Shown here piece by piece: positions 1-8,783 of a DNA stretch of 64,000 bases. Location: assembly GCA_964203235.1 (NCBI GenBank), contig CAXNLE010000001.1:930001-994000 (forward strand), in the 5' to 3' direction. A model generated the notes under the pieces. It was not told the DNA's origin and did no database searches. It saw only the letters and a list, made by a program, of their open reading frames with translations. The stretch comes from BACL27 sp964203235 (GTDB lineage: Bacteria; Actinomycetota; Acidimicrobiia; Acidimicrobiales; Ilumatobacteraceae). Both the position numbers and the translations under genes were made by a program. Position 1 is the stretch's first letter, and the number at the start of each line of letters is the position of its first letter.

Positions 1-67
1 CACCGAGTCTTTGGGAATTTGAATCGCGGCCGTTTCGTGTAGAACCGCCACCTTTGGTTTTTGACAT
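1..67 (-). CDS. rpmA: 50S ribosomal protein L27, N-terminal part (runs off the left edge)
   Basis: Only the first 22 codons are inside the window, read leftwards from the ATG at 67. They give the L27 N-terminus, with the signature KGGGSTRNGRDSN that sits near the peptidyl-transferase centre of the large ribosomal subunit. The start lies 3 nt after the rplU stop, so the two genes form the usual rplU-rpmA operon. The rest of the gene is outside the window. Identification is firm despite the short length because this N-terminal motif is almost invariant in the family. Confidence 0.93.
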   Translation of the reverse strand, partial: MSKTKGGGSTRNGRDSNSQRLG

Positions 68-70
68 TAG

Positions 71-382
71 TTAGCCTTTCGCAATCGATGTAATTTCAAC
101 AAGGCTATATCGCTGACGGTGGCCGAAGCGTCGTCGCTGATTGGTTCGACGCTTGTACATAAAACCATCAATCTTTACACCGGCAACTTCACCCAGAACT
201 TTACCCTTGACCGAAGCCTTGGCAAGTTGAGCAGGTGTGGCAAGAACTGTTTCGCCGTCAACGAGCATGACTGGCGTAAACGAAACTTCAGCACCTGTTG
301 CTACACCCAAAAGCTCTACCTGAACTTGTTGGCCTTGAGCGACCTTCTCTTGTTTTCCACCTGAAGCAATGATTGCGTACAT
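71..382 (-). CDS. rplU: 50S ribosomal protein L21
   Basis: A 103-residue protein, the normal length for L21, which binds 23S rRNA in the large subunit. It starts MYAIIASGGKQ, the typical L21 opening, and carries the basic C-terminal signature KRRTNQRRRFGHRQ. The ATG at 382 is preceded by a G-rich stretch that could serve as ribosome binding site. It lies between the RNase E/G gene (92-nt gap) and rpmA (3-nt gap), an order common in Actinomycetota, and the three are probably co-transcribed. Confidence 0.96.
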   Translation of the reverse strand: MYAIIASGGKQEKVAQGQQVQVELLGVATGAEVSFTPVMLVDGETVLATPAQLAKASVKGKVLGEVAGVKIDGFMYKRRTNQRRRFGHRQRYSLVEITSIAKG

Positions 383-474
383 ATTGAACCCCGAGCCTAT
401 CTGTGTAATTTCTGAACTTGCGATGTTTTATGGGTAGATTCTGCGTTTTGTGTCATTTTCTATTGCTCGATTAA

Positions 475-2139
475 CTAGTCAAGCATTGAGTGATCGACGA
501 TGATTCCACGGCCTTGGCAAGTCGGGCATGAGTCGACGAAATTGGTCAATAGACCCTCACCTATTCGTTTTCGTGTCATTTCAACAAGACCCAGTTCAGA
601 AATATCAAATACCTGGGTGCGCGTCTTGTCACGCGAAAGAGCATTCTTAAACCGATCTAGTACTTTGCGACGGTTCTCACGGATCTCCATATCGATAAAG
701 TCAATAACGATGATTCCACCGATGTCACGTAGTCGCAACTGTCGTGCAATCTCGTCAGCAGCTTCAAGATTATTTGTGAACACTGTCTCTTCAAGGTTCG
801 TTTTGCCAACATTTTTACCGGTGTTCACGTCAATCACAGTCAACGCTTCAGTGTGCTCAATTACGAGTGAACCTCCCGACGGCAGCCAGACCTTAATGTC
901 AAGGGCCTTATGAATTTGCTCGTGAACATGCTGGTTCTCAAAAAGTGAAAGACCCTCTGCCTGAGTGTCGAAGAACTCAACACGATCCAAAAATTCAGGA
1001 TTAAAGTCACCAATATATTGTCGCACTTCTTCATAAAGTTCTCGCTCGTCAATGATGATTCCGCGATAGTCACTGCTGAATTCTTCACGGATAACACGCA
1101 CTGCAAGAGGTGGCTCTCGATATAACAACGTCGGACCACTTGACTTCTTAGATTTCTCTTTGATTTCTTCCCATAGTGCGAGCAATCTCGTCATATCGGT
1201 TCGCAGTTCGTGTTCGGTGGCGTTTTCGGCTGCTGTCCGAACGATGATTCCGTGTTCTTCTGGTTTGACGCGATCCAATATTGAGCGCAACCGACGGCGC
1301 TCGTCGTCCGGCAATCGCTTGGAGATGCCGTAAGTGCGCGAATCTGGGATTAATACGACAAACCGACCTGGTAACGAAACCTCTTGAGTAAGGCGACCAC
1401 CCTTTGCACCGATGGGGTTTTTAGTAACCTGACATAAAATAAGTTGGCGAGCCTGCAATACGTGTTCGATTCTTGGCTCAGGACCCTGCTCAACCACATC
1501 TTCTTTATCGAATTGAACATCACCTCGATACAACACGGCATTTTTCGGCGTACCAATATCAACAAACGCAGCTTCCATACCTGGTAAAACATTTTGCACA
1601 CGACCCAAGTAAATATTGCCGTGAATTTGCTCACTGTCATCGGCCGGGCGACTGACATAATGCTCAATCAAACTTCGACCTTCAAGCATCGCAACTTGAG
1701 TGAAATCTTTTCGAACTTGAACGACCATCATGTAGCGGCCTAGGGGTCGACCATTACGTTCTTTTCCGCGACGACGCTCAATTAATTCAGCGTCCGTTTC
1801 AACCGGAGAAACAGGTTTTGACCGAGAATTGTCATTACTCGGGCGACGACGACGATTACGGCCACCGCGACGATTTCGCCGAACTGTTTTTTCGCCATCT
1901 TGAGTACCGCTCGTTTCCGAACCTTCTGCTGAAGAACTATTAGTCTTTTGTCGTCCTCGCTTTGTCAGGCCAATTCTTTTGGAAGCGTTTGATTCAGCTT
2001 CATCCCCCTGCACAGCCGGTTGAACAGGCGCGGGTCGGGTGTCTCCAATTTGTGGCTTTCGCACAAGCGATGCATCCGCAGCTTCCGGTGAAACTAATCG
2101 ACCTTCTCTTGGGTGTTCTGGTAACTCTGGGTAACTCAT
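475..2139 (-). CDS. rng: Ribonuclease E/G family endoribonuclease
   Basis: About 554 residues from the ATG at 2139, chosen because AGAAGGA lies just upstream; the frame stays open to 2193 without a good binding site. The protein cleaves single-stranded RNA during rRNA maturation and mRNA decay. The N-terminal ~125 residues are low-complexity and Arg-rich (RRNRRGGRNRRRRP), as in actinobacterial RNase E/G. An S1-like domain follows (GNIYLGRVQNVLPGMEAAF), then the catalytic core with the metal-binding aspartates in VIDVNTGKNVG and IVIDFIDM, and near the C-terminus the zinc-link CPTC. The long C-terminal scaffold of E. coli RNase E is absent. It could be called rne or rng; the core alone does not decide. 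Confidence 0.92.
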   Translation of the reverse strand: MSYPELPEHPREGRLVSPEAADASLVRKPQIGDTRPAPVQPAVQGDEAESNASKRIGLTKRGRQKTNSSSAEGSETSGTQDGEKTVRRNRRGGRNRRRRPSNDNSRSKPVSPVETDAELIERRRGKERNGRPLGRYMMVVQVRKDFTQVAMLEGRSLIEHYVSRPADDSEQIHGNIYLGRVQNVLPGMEAAFVDIGTPKNAVLYRGDVQFDKEDVVEQGPEPRIEHVLQARQLILCQVTKNPIGAKGGRLTQEVSLPGRFVVLIPDSRTYGISKRLPDDERRRLRSILDRVKPEEHGIIVRTAAENATEHELRTDMTRLLALWEEIKEKSKKSSGPTLLYREPPLAVRVIREEFSSDYRGIIIDERELYEEVRQYIGDFNPEFLDRVEFFDTQAEGLSLFENQHVHEQIHKALDIKVWLPSGGSLVIEHTEALTVIDVNTGKNVGKTNLEETVFTNNLEAADEIARQLRLRDIGGIIVIDFIDMEIRENRRKVLDRFKNALSRDKTRTQVFDISELGLVEMTRKRIGEGLLTNFVDSCPTCQGRGIIVDHSMLD

Positions 2140-2193
2140 CTTGCTAATCCTTCTAAATCTTATAAAACGAAGTCCGCCAAGCGGTTTCGTCAA

Positions 2194-2313
2194 TCACGAT
2201 CTCGCACTAACACAGGAGACTGAGCGCGCTATATTCGTGAAATCGAACTGGTGGGGTTCACACCCCGTCTGGACAGGCTACCGCCCGCCCGCCCCACTCG
2301 GACGGATCACTAT
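2194..2313 (-). other. GC-rich leader upstream of the RNase E/G gene with competing hairpins
   Basis: This gap between rodA and the RNase E/G gene is much richer in GC than its surroundings. A 5-bp hairpin (2253-2257 with 2262-2266, GGGGT/ACCCC) competes with a longer-range pairing of GTGGGG (2251-2256) and CCCCAC (2292-2297). It would lie in the 5' untranslated region of the RNase gene if a promoter sits here. E. coli rne is autoregulated through its 5' leader; the same role here is only an analogy. No tRNA, SRP or RNase P signature is seen. Confidence 0.3.
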
Positions 2314-3483
2314 CTACCGCAGACGACGCATATAAATGCTCTGCATCAAACCCATCAATAGACCACTTGAAGCCAAATGCGAACCGCCATACGAGATGAA
2401 CGGAAGCGGCAAACCGCTAACAGGTGTTACCCCAAGCGTCATTCCAATATTCTGAAAAACTTGAAATAACAGCATCGTAAAATAACCGGTAGCAAGAAGC
2501 CGGTCAAATCGATTTCGTGACAACTTTGCAATTACCCAAACTCTCCAACAGATAATCGCAAAAATCGCCAAAACAACAAAACCACCGATCATGCCAAACT
2601 GCTCACCAATTGCGGAGAATGGGAAATCTTGAAACTGAACTGGGATAAACGCTCCGTTCGTGAGTGGCCCTTGCAAATATCCCTTACCAAAAAACCCGCC
2701 ACTCGAAACTGCCCGCTTAGCAAAACGCACCTGCAAAACAATTCTCTGCAATGAAGGTTCGTTTGAGTTTTGATTTAGCCAAGCATCAAATCTTCTTAAT
2801 TGATATTTGTCAACGATTCCAGAAATTGCGAATGCAACTGCCGAAACCGCCGCCAAGAGCGTAAACATTACGACCCATAAACGCTTTGCACCTGAAAGCA
2901 AAAGAATGCCAACCACACCTGCGACAAGAACCGTTGCTGAACCCAGGTCAGGTTGTGCCAAAATGAGAATAAATGGCACCGTTAAAATCAAGACCGAATA
3001 AACAAGTTCCTGATAACTAATTTCGTCTCTCGCCGCATCAGACGTGTAAGCCGCAATCAAGATCAAAACTGTAACTTTTACTAATTCGGCGGGTTGAACC
3101 GAGATGGGGCCTAAGTCAAAAGATAATCTCGCACCACTGCTCACCGCACCGATTACAAGAACAAGCAAGAGCAAAAATATTGAGCCCGCATACAAATACA
3201 CTCCGCGTTCACGAATCAGATCATGCCCGAGAGCCATAATCACGAACATCAACCCTGCTGCAAACAGAACAAAAAACACCTGACGTTGTACATAAAAATA
3301 CTGGTCGAAGCCTTGGTTCAAGAGTCGTTGTCTAGTCGCTGAGTAAACAGTAAACAAACCAAAGATGCTCTGCAAAGTTACTGCTGCCAACAAAATCAAA
3401 TCAATGTTCTTCCAGACTGAGGCGACGTCGTATGTCTGGCGAAACCATTGAGAATTCTTTATTTGAGGTATAAATCTTGACAT
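2314..3483 (-). CDS. rodA: RodA/FtsW-family peptidoglycan glycosyltransferase (SEDS)
   Basis: About 389 residues with ten or so hydrophobic segments, the SEDS glycan polymerase of the elongasome that works with PBP2 in lateral wall growth. Family motifs visible are ISVQPAELVKV in the middle and LPLPFISYGGSHLASSG near the C-terminus. The ATG at 3483 (MSRFIPQIKN) is preferred: it follows the mrdA stop by 2 nt, whereas the in-frame TTG at 3522 would overlap mrdA and add a Cys-rich stretch not expected in RodA. The gene is immediately downstream of its partner mrdA, which supports RodA rather than FtsW. Confidence 0.93.
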   Translation of the reverse strand: MSRFIPQIKNSQWFRQTYDVASVWKNIDLILLAAVTLQSIFGLFTVYSATRQRLLNQGFDQYFYVQRQVFFVLFAAGLMFVIMALGHDLIRERGVYLYAGSIFLLLLVLVIGAVSSGARLSFDLGPISVQPAELVKVTVLILIAAYTSDAARDEISYQELVYSVLILTVPFILILAQPDLGSATVLVAGVVGILLLSGAKRLWVVMFTLLAAVSAVAFAISGIVDKYQLRRFDAWLNQNSNEPSLQRIVLQVRFAKRAVSSGGFFGKGYLQGPLTNGAFIPVQFQDFPFSAIGEQFGMIGGFVVLAIFAIICWRVWVIAKLSRNRFDRLLATGYFTMLLFQVFQNIGMTLGVTPVSGLPLPFISYGGSHLASSGLLMGLMQSIYMRRLR

Positions 3484-3485
3484 TG

Positions 3486-5666
3486 CTACTCGCGGACATC
3501 CGATGCACCGCTGACAAGACAAAGCGGGTTACGCAACCGAACTGGTTGAGCGACAATATTACTCGCTTTATCTAATGGGTCAGCCGGTAACACTCTGTCG
3601 TATTTATAACCACCATTTAATGCTGTGAAAATACACTTCACCACGGGAGCCGCCGCTTGAGAACCGTAACCAGATTTTTCTAAATATGCATAGATCGTAT
3701 ACGGGTAATTTGAGTCCAAACTGAAGGCACCGAATGCCGAAGAGTCGTTCCATGGCAAGTTGTTTAAACCCTGCACTGTTCCAGTCTTTCCGGCGATTGG
3801 CAAGGCTGCATAGTTGTAGTTGCTAAATAGATTCTCGCCTGTTGTTTTGTGATAATAATCAAACGTGACGCCAGGTCCGGTAATCGCTCGCGCCATGCCT
3901 TTAACTATCGGCTCTCTGATATTTTCTGTCATATCAATTCGTCGTTTTGGAGAAATTGGCGCAAGGTTTTTGACAACCTGTGTAGTCGTAAAATCGGCAA
4001 AACCAGGTCGCGCATCTAGTGTCCCTGGGGCGAGCAGCGAGACAGCAACTCGGGGCTCATAAACGCGACCGCTATTTGCGATAGCCGAATATGCAAGAGT
4101 CATTTGCAATGGTGTGACCGACAATAATCCCTGACCAATCGCAAACAAGATTTGGTCCCCAACGTAGTACGCCTCACCAGCCTCTTCTGTGATGACACCC
4201 AAACTCGCCAGTCGCTTTTTTAATTCTTTACTTGGAATCGTCCCTGCATATTCATATGGCAAATCAATATTTGTCGGAGAGCCCAGTCCAAATTTTCGAA
4301 CCTCCTGTTCTAAAACGGGCGCATAACCTCGCTCGGTGAGAATTTGTTCACCAATCTTGTAGAAAAAAGTATCGCTTGAAACCGCTAAGGCTGCCTCAAC
4401 ATTTACTTCGCCATATCTGCAAGGAAAACCAGTCGAAAGACAAATTGCATTTCTAAAAACACACTTGACGCCATCTTGGCACCTCTCTTCTGGGATGCTC
4501 TCAAGTTTGTAAGTGCCGCGGTCTTCAAAAGTATATTTATCGCCGTTGGGCAACTGCCCGGTTGCGAGCGCAGCGTATGCGACGAGAGGCTTAAACGTTG
4601 AACCCACGTTGTACCGACCCGATATCGCGCGATTGACTAATATCGTCAAGTCTGGGTCGTCAGTTCTCGGAAACAATTGCGAAAACTTGTCTTTAGGTAA
4701 TCCCCCGTCAAACCATCGTAAATCGAACCTTGGATACGATGCCATAGCAATCACTCGCCCATTATTGTGATTCATCACTACTACTGATCCGGCAGGCGCC
4801 TTGTAATAATTTACTTCTTCGTAGCGTGGGTCAGGAGTACCGTCGGGCATCTTGACTTGCCCTGCTTCAACACGACGGCGAACAAGTAATTGTGTTTCAA
4901 GTGCTTGCTCAGCAAATTGCTGAACATCTAAATCGATTGAGAGTTGCAAGTCATTTCCTGTGACTGGTTCAACTCGCTCTACGAGTTTAAGAATTGTACC
5001 TACGGCATCAACCTCGTAGCGCACATATCCTGGTATTCCACGCAACAGCGTTTCATAACTCTCCTCGACACCGTATTGTCCAACTCGTTCGTTGGGGTCA
5101 TAGCCGATTGATTTGTAGTAAAGCAAATCATCCTCAAGAATCGCGCCCATATAACCCAAGACATGACCACCTAACGCCCCATATGGATAGTTTCGTCGCC
5201 ATTCTTCGCGAACATAAATTCCGGGGTAATCCTCGACACGCTCCATAAGATAAAGCGCCAATTCTTCTGACACACCTTCGCGCAAAGGAATCGCTTCGAA
5301 CGGGCCATAGCGCTCATCAAGCATTCGTTTGATCAACACTTCAACAGGAACATTGAGCGGACCCGAAAGACGTTGTGCCAACTCGTTTCTCTGCGTAGAT
5401 TTGCGCACAACTGAGTGATCAATTGTGACCACAAGCGTTCGCCTGTTATCGGCGATTACTCTTCCTGCTGAATCGAAAATCCGACCACGCTCAGGCAACA
5501 AATTAATTGTTCTTGAACGCACTTTACCAATGATCACCTCGACATCTCGAGATGAAACTGCCTGCAAAAACCAAAGTCTCGCGCCCAAGATGCTGAAGAA
5601 TACGATTCCTACCAAACCTAAGATAATGAGTCGCTTCGGCGCACGACCGAAATTTTGCATTGACAT
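3486..5666 (-). CDS. mrdA: Penicillin-binding protein 2 (elongasome transpeptidase)
   Basis: A 726-residue class B PBP that cross-links peptidoglycan during side-wall synthesis. It has one N-terminal membrane anchor (about residues 11-36), a PBP dimerisation domain, and a transpeptidase domain with active-site STFK (S356, K359), the second motif SSD (about 430-432) and KTG (627-629). An insertion before the second motif carries four cysteines (about residues 396, 402, 409, 416), which could form extracytoplasmic disulfides; this is not typical of E. coli PBP2. The ATG at 5666 has AGGAAAG upstream. It lies between mreD and rodA, so it belongs to the mreBCD-mrdA-rodA operon. Confidence 0.95.
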   Translation of the reverse strand: MSMQNFGRAPKRLIILGLVGIVFFSILGARLWFLQAVSSRDVEVIIGKVRSRTINLLPERGRIFDSAGRVIADNRRTLVVTIDHSVVRKSTQRNELAQRLSGPLNVPVEVLIKRMLDERYGPFEAIPLREGVSEELALYLMERVEDYPGIYVREEWRRNYPYGALGGHVLGYMGAILEDDLLYYKSIGYDPNERVGQYGVEESYETLLRGIPGYVRYEVDAVGTILKLVERVEPVTGNDLQLSIDLDVQQFAEQALETQLLVRRRVEAGQVKMPDGTPDPRYEEVNYYKAPAGSVVVMNHNNGRVIAMASYPRFDLRWFDGGLPKDKFSQLFPRTDDPDLTILVNRAISGRYNVGSTFKPLVAYAALATGQLPNGDKYTFEDRGTYKLESIPEERCQDGVKCVFRNAICLSTGFPCRYGEVNVEAALAVSSDTFFYKIGEQILTERGYAPVLEQEVRKFGLGSPTNIDLPYEYAGTIPSKELKKRLASLGVITEEAGEAYYVGDQILFAIGQGLLSVTPLQMTLAYSAIANSGRVYEPRVAVSLLAPGTLDARPGFADFTTTQVVKNLAPISPKRRIDMTENIREPIVKGMARAITGPGVTFDYYHKTTGENLFSNYNYAALPIAGKTGTVQGLNNLPWNDSSAFGAFSLDSNYPYTIYAYLEKSGYGSQAAAPVVKCIFTALNGGYKYDRVLPADPLDKASNIVAQPVRLRNPLCLVSGASDVRE

Positions 5667-5669
5667 TAT

Positions 5670-6188
5670 CTAACTTTCCTTCTTTCGCTCGCTTAATGTC
5701 CAGCGAGTAATCAAAAAAAATCCCGGAGAAAGAACAATATTTATTGTTGTCACCACCGCAATAATCGTTAGAAGTCGAAGCTCTAGTACTACACCTAAAC
5801 CAACCATTGCTTGAGCGATTAGCAAATACATTTCACCAAAGACCGAAACGATCGCTATTGATATCATTCGTAACCACCAAATTGGACTCGGGAAAAAATA
5901 TAAATATAAACCTGCGGTTGCGCCCGTGACACCAAGTGCGATTGACCCTAAACCTGCGGGAGTTGAAACTACAAAATCAAACATTAATCCCGCGACCAAT
6001 CCGACGATTGCCCCAATGCTGATACCGAACTGAATTCCCGCACAGATTACGAAAAGTAAAATTACTTGCCCTGCAACACCGAATGGTCGAAGTTCTTTGA
6101 ACAATGTTGTCTGAATAGACAAAACCAAGAGAAGCACGAGCACTAATCGTGTCCAACGACTTGCCAAAATTATCAACAGTCGATTCAA
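5670..6188 (-). CDS. mreD: Rod shape-determining protein MreD
   Basis: A 172-residue integral membrane protein with about five hydrophobic helices, matching MreD, which links MreC to the wall-synthesis machinery. The primary sequence is weakly conserved in this family, so the call rests on size, topology and position between mreC and mrdA. The start is a TTG at 6188 that overlaps the mreC stop as TTGA, suggesting translational coupling. The stop lies 3 nt before the mrdA ATG. Confidence 0.85.
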   Translation of the reverse strand: MNRLLIILASRWTRLVLVLLLVLSIQTTLFKELRPFGVAGQVILLFVICAGIQFGISIGAIVGLVAGLMFDFVVSTPAGLGSIALGVTGATAGLYLYFFPSPIWWLRMISIAIVSVFGEMYLLIAQAMVGLGVVLELRLLTIIAVVTTINIVLSPGFFLITRWTLSERKKES

Positions 6189-7252
6189 GGAGACTTCTTC
6201 TCAGTGATTGGTTGATACAGCAAGATACGCACAAACGATAAATTCGTTAACTCGGCAGCAATTTCTATTTCAAGCAACGGGCCGGCTGACCCAACTCTTT
6301 CAACTACACGAGATACAACACCAATTAACACATCAGGTGGTGCAAGGCTGCGCGAACCACCGGCCGTCACTATCGGTACACCCGCCTCTATCGAACCAAA
6401 TCGCAATGAGTTATCTATAAATCTCACCGTTGGCTGACGTGTCGGACCGTTGCCTTGAATGACTCCCGTTTCTCTAACGTCAAGATCACTCGCCAAGGGG
6501 ATTGTGATCGAGGTCAAGCCTTGCGGAGTTGCTGGCAATGTGGTCACAACAGCTGTGAAACCGGCAATCGGGATCGTTGTAGTTGTAGTTGTAGTCTCAG
6601 ATTCAGGAGTGTTTGAAATCGGTTCAAGTGGTACCGCAGTTGAGGTTGTAACACTGGCAACGCCTTGCAAAGTTGACTCAGTTGCCTTTCGCCCCGTGCT
6701 GACAACTTTTACCGAAATCGAAAAATCAGGGTCAGTGATCAGCATCACAAACGAACGGTTATTGAAAACTTTTGTGATTCTTCCGATGAGACCTGCGGCA
6801 TTCAGAACTGGCATACCGACCCGAATACCACTCTCGGCACCTTGATTAATTTCAATCGTTTGTGAGAAACTTGTTGGTGACTCTCCGATTACTTGTGCTG
6901 TAACTGCATTGATGCCCGCCAATGTAGGCAATCCGTTTAGTGCGAGCAATTCTTGTGACAATCGAACTGAAGCGGCGGCGGCGACCGTGGCACCCTCTTG
7001 CTGCGCGACCTGTTGGCGAAGCAACGAATTTTCATCTAGCAACTTGTTGTAATGCGTGACTCCGTACCAAGCGTTTCCAACGGGTCGTGTTATCACCCTT
7101 GCAACGCCCTCAATTGGGTAGAACAGGCTTCCGAAAACAGATCGTAAACCCGCAACTCTAGGTGAATCTTGCAAATCAAGTGTGACCAACATGATCGAAG
7201 TCAAAGTCAACAAGATAATTGCTCGTCGCTGAGTCGAGTTTTTAGCAGCCAT
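6185..7252 (-). CDS. mreC: Rod shape-determining protein MreC
   Basis: A 355-residue bitopic protein: an N-terminal membrane helix (about residues 10-28), a coiled-coil stretch (LLDENSLLRQQVAQQ) and a beta-rich extracytoplasmic domain with MreC signatures such as GLIGRITKV. The beta domain is interrupted by a low-complexity Ser/Thr/Pro insertion of about 40 residues that includes a run of six threonines, encoded by the hexanucleotide repeat at 6576-6593. MreC stabilises the elongasome and activates PBP2. The start ATG at 7252 is 36 nt downstream of the mreB stop. Confidence 0.93.
   Translation of the reverse strand: MAAKNSTQRRAIILLTLTSIMLVTLDLQDSPRVAGLRSVFGSLFYPIEGVARVITRPVGNAWYGVTHYNKLLDENSLLRQQVAQQEGATVAAAASVRLSQELLALNGLPTLAGINAVTAQVIGESPTSFSQTIEINQGAESGIRVGMPVLNAAGLIGRITKVFNNRSFVMLITDPDFSISVKVVSTGRKATESTLQGVASVTTSTAVPLEPISNTPESETTTTTTTIPIAGFTAVVTTLPATPQGLTSITIPLASDLDVRETGVIQGNGPTRQPTVRFIDNSLRFGSIEAGVPIVTAGGSRSLAPPDVLIGVVSRVVERVGSAGPLLEIEIAAELTNLSFVRILLYQPITEKKSP
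6576..6593. repeat. Hexanucleotide tandem repeat (GTTGTA)x3 inside mreC
   Basis: Three exact copies of GTTGTA on the plus strand, read on the minus strand as six consecutive threonine codons in the linker-like insertion of MreC. Because the unit is two codons long, copy-number change would alter the linker length without a frameshift. Confidence 0.7.
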
Positions 7253-7288
7253 TAACTGAGAGAACTTTCGCCTTGCGCTTCACTTTGA

Positions 7289-8320
7289 CTAGTCTTCGCC
7301 TTGAGGTGATGATCCTTTAATTGCGCCAAGATTATCAAGCGAGTATCCGGCTCCAAGAATCACCGTAAGTAGAGGCTCTTGTGGAATGAATGCTTGGATT
7401 CCAGTTTCATGGATGATGCGCTCCTGCAAACCTGCAAGTAACGAACTTCCGCCTGTGATGTGCATACCGCTACTAATTACATCAGATGCTAATTCAGGTG
7501 GTGTTCGCTCAAGAGTTTTCTTGATCGCATCTACAATCTTGTTCACACCATCATCAAGAATCTCTCTGATTTGTTCAGTCGTTACTTCTTGCGTTCGCGG
7601 TAAACCAGTTGCAATATCGCGTCCACCAACGTCGCCAACAATTTCTTGGGCAAGCGGCCACGCCGAACCCATATGAATCTTCACTTCCTCTGCCGTATTC
7701 TCTCCGATATCTAATTTAAATATTCTTTTAAAACCCGCAATAATAATGCTGTTTAACTCATCTCCACCAATACGTACCGAATTCTCGGTGACAATTCCGC
7801 CGAGAGATATAACTGCAACTTCGGTAGTGCCACCGCCGATCACAACCACCAAGTTTGCACTTGGCTCGTAAACCGGCAAACCTAAGCCGATTGCAGCGGC
7901 AATTGTTTTTTCAATGACTTCAACCGGACGTTTAGCACCGGCAAACTCTGCAGCATCTTTAAATGCGCGACGCTCGATACCTGTGATTCCCGAGGGTACA
8001 ACAACAAGTAACGATGGTTTGCTCCATCGACTCGTCAGAATGCGTTGGAGAAACTGTTTAAACATTTGCTCACATAGTTCAAAGTCAACAATCACTCCAT
8101 CTTTTAAAGGACGCACGAGCCTGATATTTTTTGGAGTGCGTCCTCGCATTCGCTTTGCTTCGTGACCAACAGCAACAACCAAGCCACTTCGATTATCAAC
8201 CGCGACCATAGTTGGCTCGTTCAGTACAAGACCTTGACCCTTAACAAATATCAGAGTGTTGGCAGTACCTAGATCTACTGCGATTGCTCTACTCAGTGAG
8301 AGAGGATTTCCTCCCGCCAT
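7289..8320 (-). CDS. mreB: Rod shape-determining protein MreB (actin-like)
   Basis: A 343-residue actin-fold ATPase that forms membrane-bound filaments and orients side-wall synthesis. Phosphate-binding loop 1 reads AVDLGTANTLIF, phosphate 2 reads VVVIGGGTTEVAVIS, and the adenosine motif reads HITGGSSLLAGL, all as in MreB. The ATG at 8320 lies 1 nt after the ndk stop; no strong Shine-Dalgarno is visible, so coupling to ndk is likely. It is first of the mreBCD-mrdA-rodA series and indicates a rod-shaped, or at least elongating, cell. Confidence 0.96.
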   Translation of the reverse strand: MAGGNPLSLSRAIAVDLGTANTLIFVKGQGLVLNEPTMVAVDNRSGLVVAVGHEAKRMRGRTPKNIRLVRPLKDGVIVDFELCEQMFKQFLQRILTSRWSKPSLLVVVPSGITGIERRAFKDAAEFAGAKRPVEVIEKTIAAAIGLGLPVYEPSANLVVVIGGGTTEVAVISLGGIVTENSVRIGGDELNSIIIAGFKRIFKLDIGENTAEEVKIHMGSAWPLAQEIVGDVGGRDIATGLPRTQEVTTEQIREILDDGVNKIVDAIKKTLERTPPELASDVISSGMHITGGSSLLAGLQERIIHETGIQAFIPQEPLLTVILGAGYSLDNLGAIKGSSPQGED

Positions 8321-8321
8321 T

Positions 8322-8747
8322 TTAGGAAATTTTCTTCTCGCTACCTGGAAAGAATATCTCTAACTCTCTCGCGGCTGATTCTGCAGAGTCGCTGCCATGC
8401 ACGAGATTTTCGGTAAATAAAGTTCCTAAGTCTCCCCGAATTGTGCCAGGTGCAGCCGCCCGTGGGTTAGTCGCACCCATCATTGACCTAACGATCTCCC
8501 AAGTGTCTTGCGGACCCGACAACGCAAGAGCAACAACAGGCCCACGCGACATGAACGAAACTAACTCGGCGTAGAAGCCTTTACCTTGATGCTCCTCGTA
8601 GTGGCGAGCAAGGATATTTGAATCTAAAGTGCGCATTTGCATTGATGAGATAACCAAACCCTTGGCTTCGAATCGTGCGAGAATTTCACCGACGAGGCCA
8701 CGCTCTACTGCGTCAGGCTTTAAAAGGACAAGTGTGCGATTTGACAT
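8322..8747 (-). CDS. ndk: Nucleoside diphosphate kinase
   Basis: A 141-residue enzyme, normal length, that transfers the gamma-phosphate of ATP to nucleoside diphosphates. The N-terminus TLVLLKPDAVERGLVGEI is the family opening and the phospho-accepting histidine is H117 in NLVHGSDS. It lies between folC and mreB and ends 1 nt before the mreB start, so it probably shares their transcript. Confidence 0.97.
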   Translation of the reverse strand: MSNRTLVLLKPDAVERGLVGEILARFEAKGLVISSMQMRTLDSNILARHYEEHQGKGFYAELVSFMSRGPVVALALSGPQDTWEIVRSMMGATNPRAAAPGTIRGDLGTLFTENLVHGSDSAESAARELEIFFPGSEKKIS

Positions 8748-8783
8748 CCCTTCAGGCTAAAGGATGTTCTAGAGGCTCGCACG

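Noticed and set aside
500..913. 137-codon plus-strand frame
   Set aside because: Antisense to the catalytic core of the RNase E/G gene; composition typical of a complement frame.
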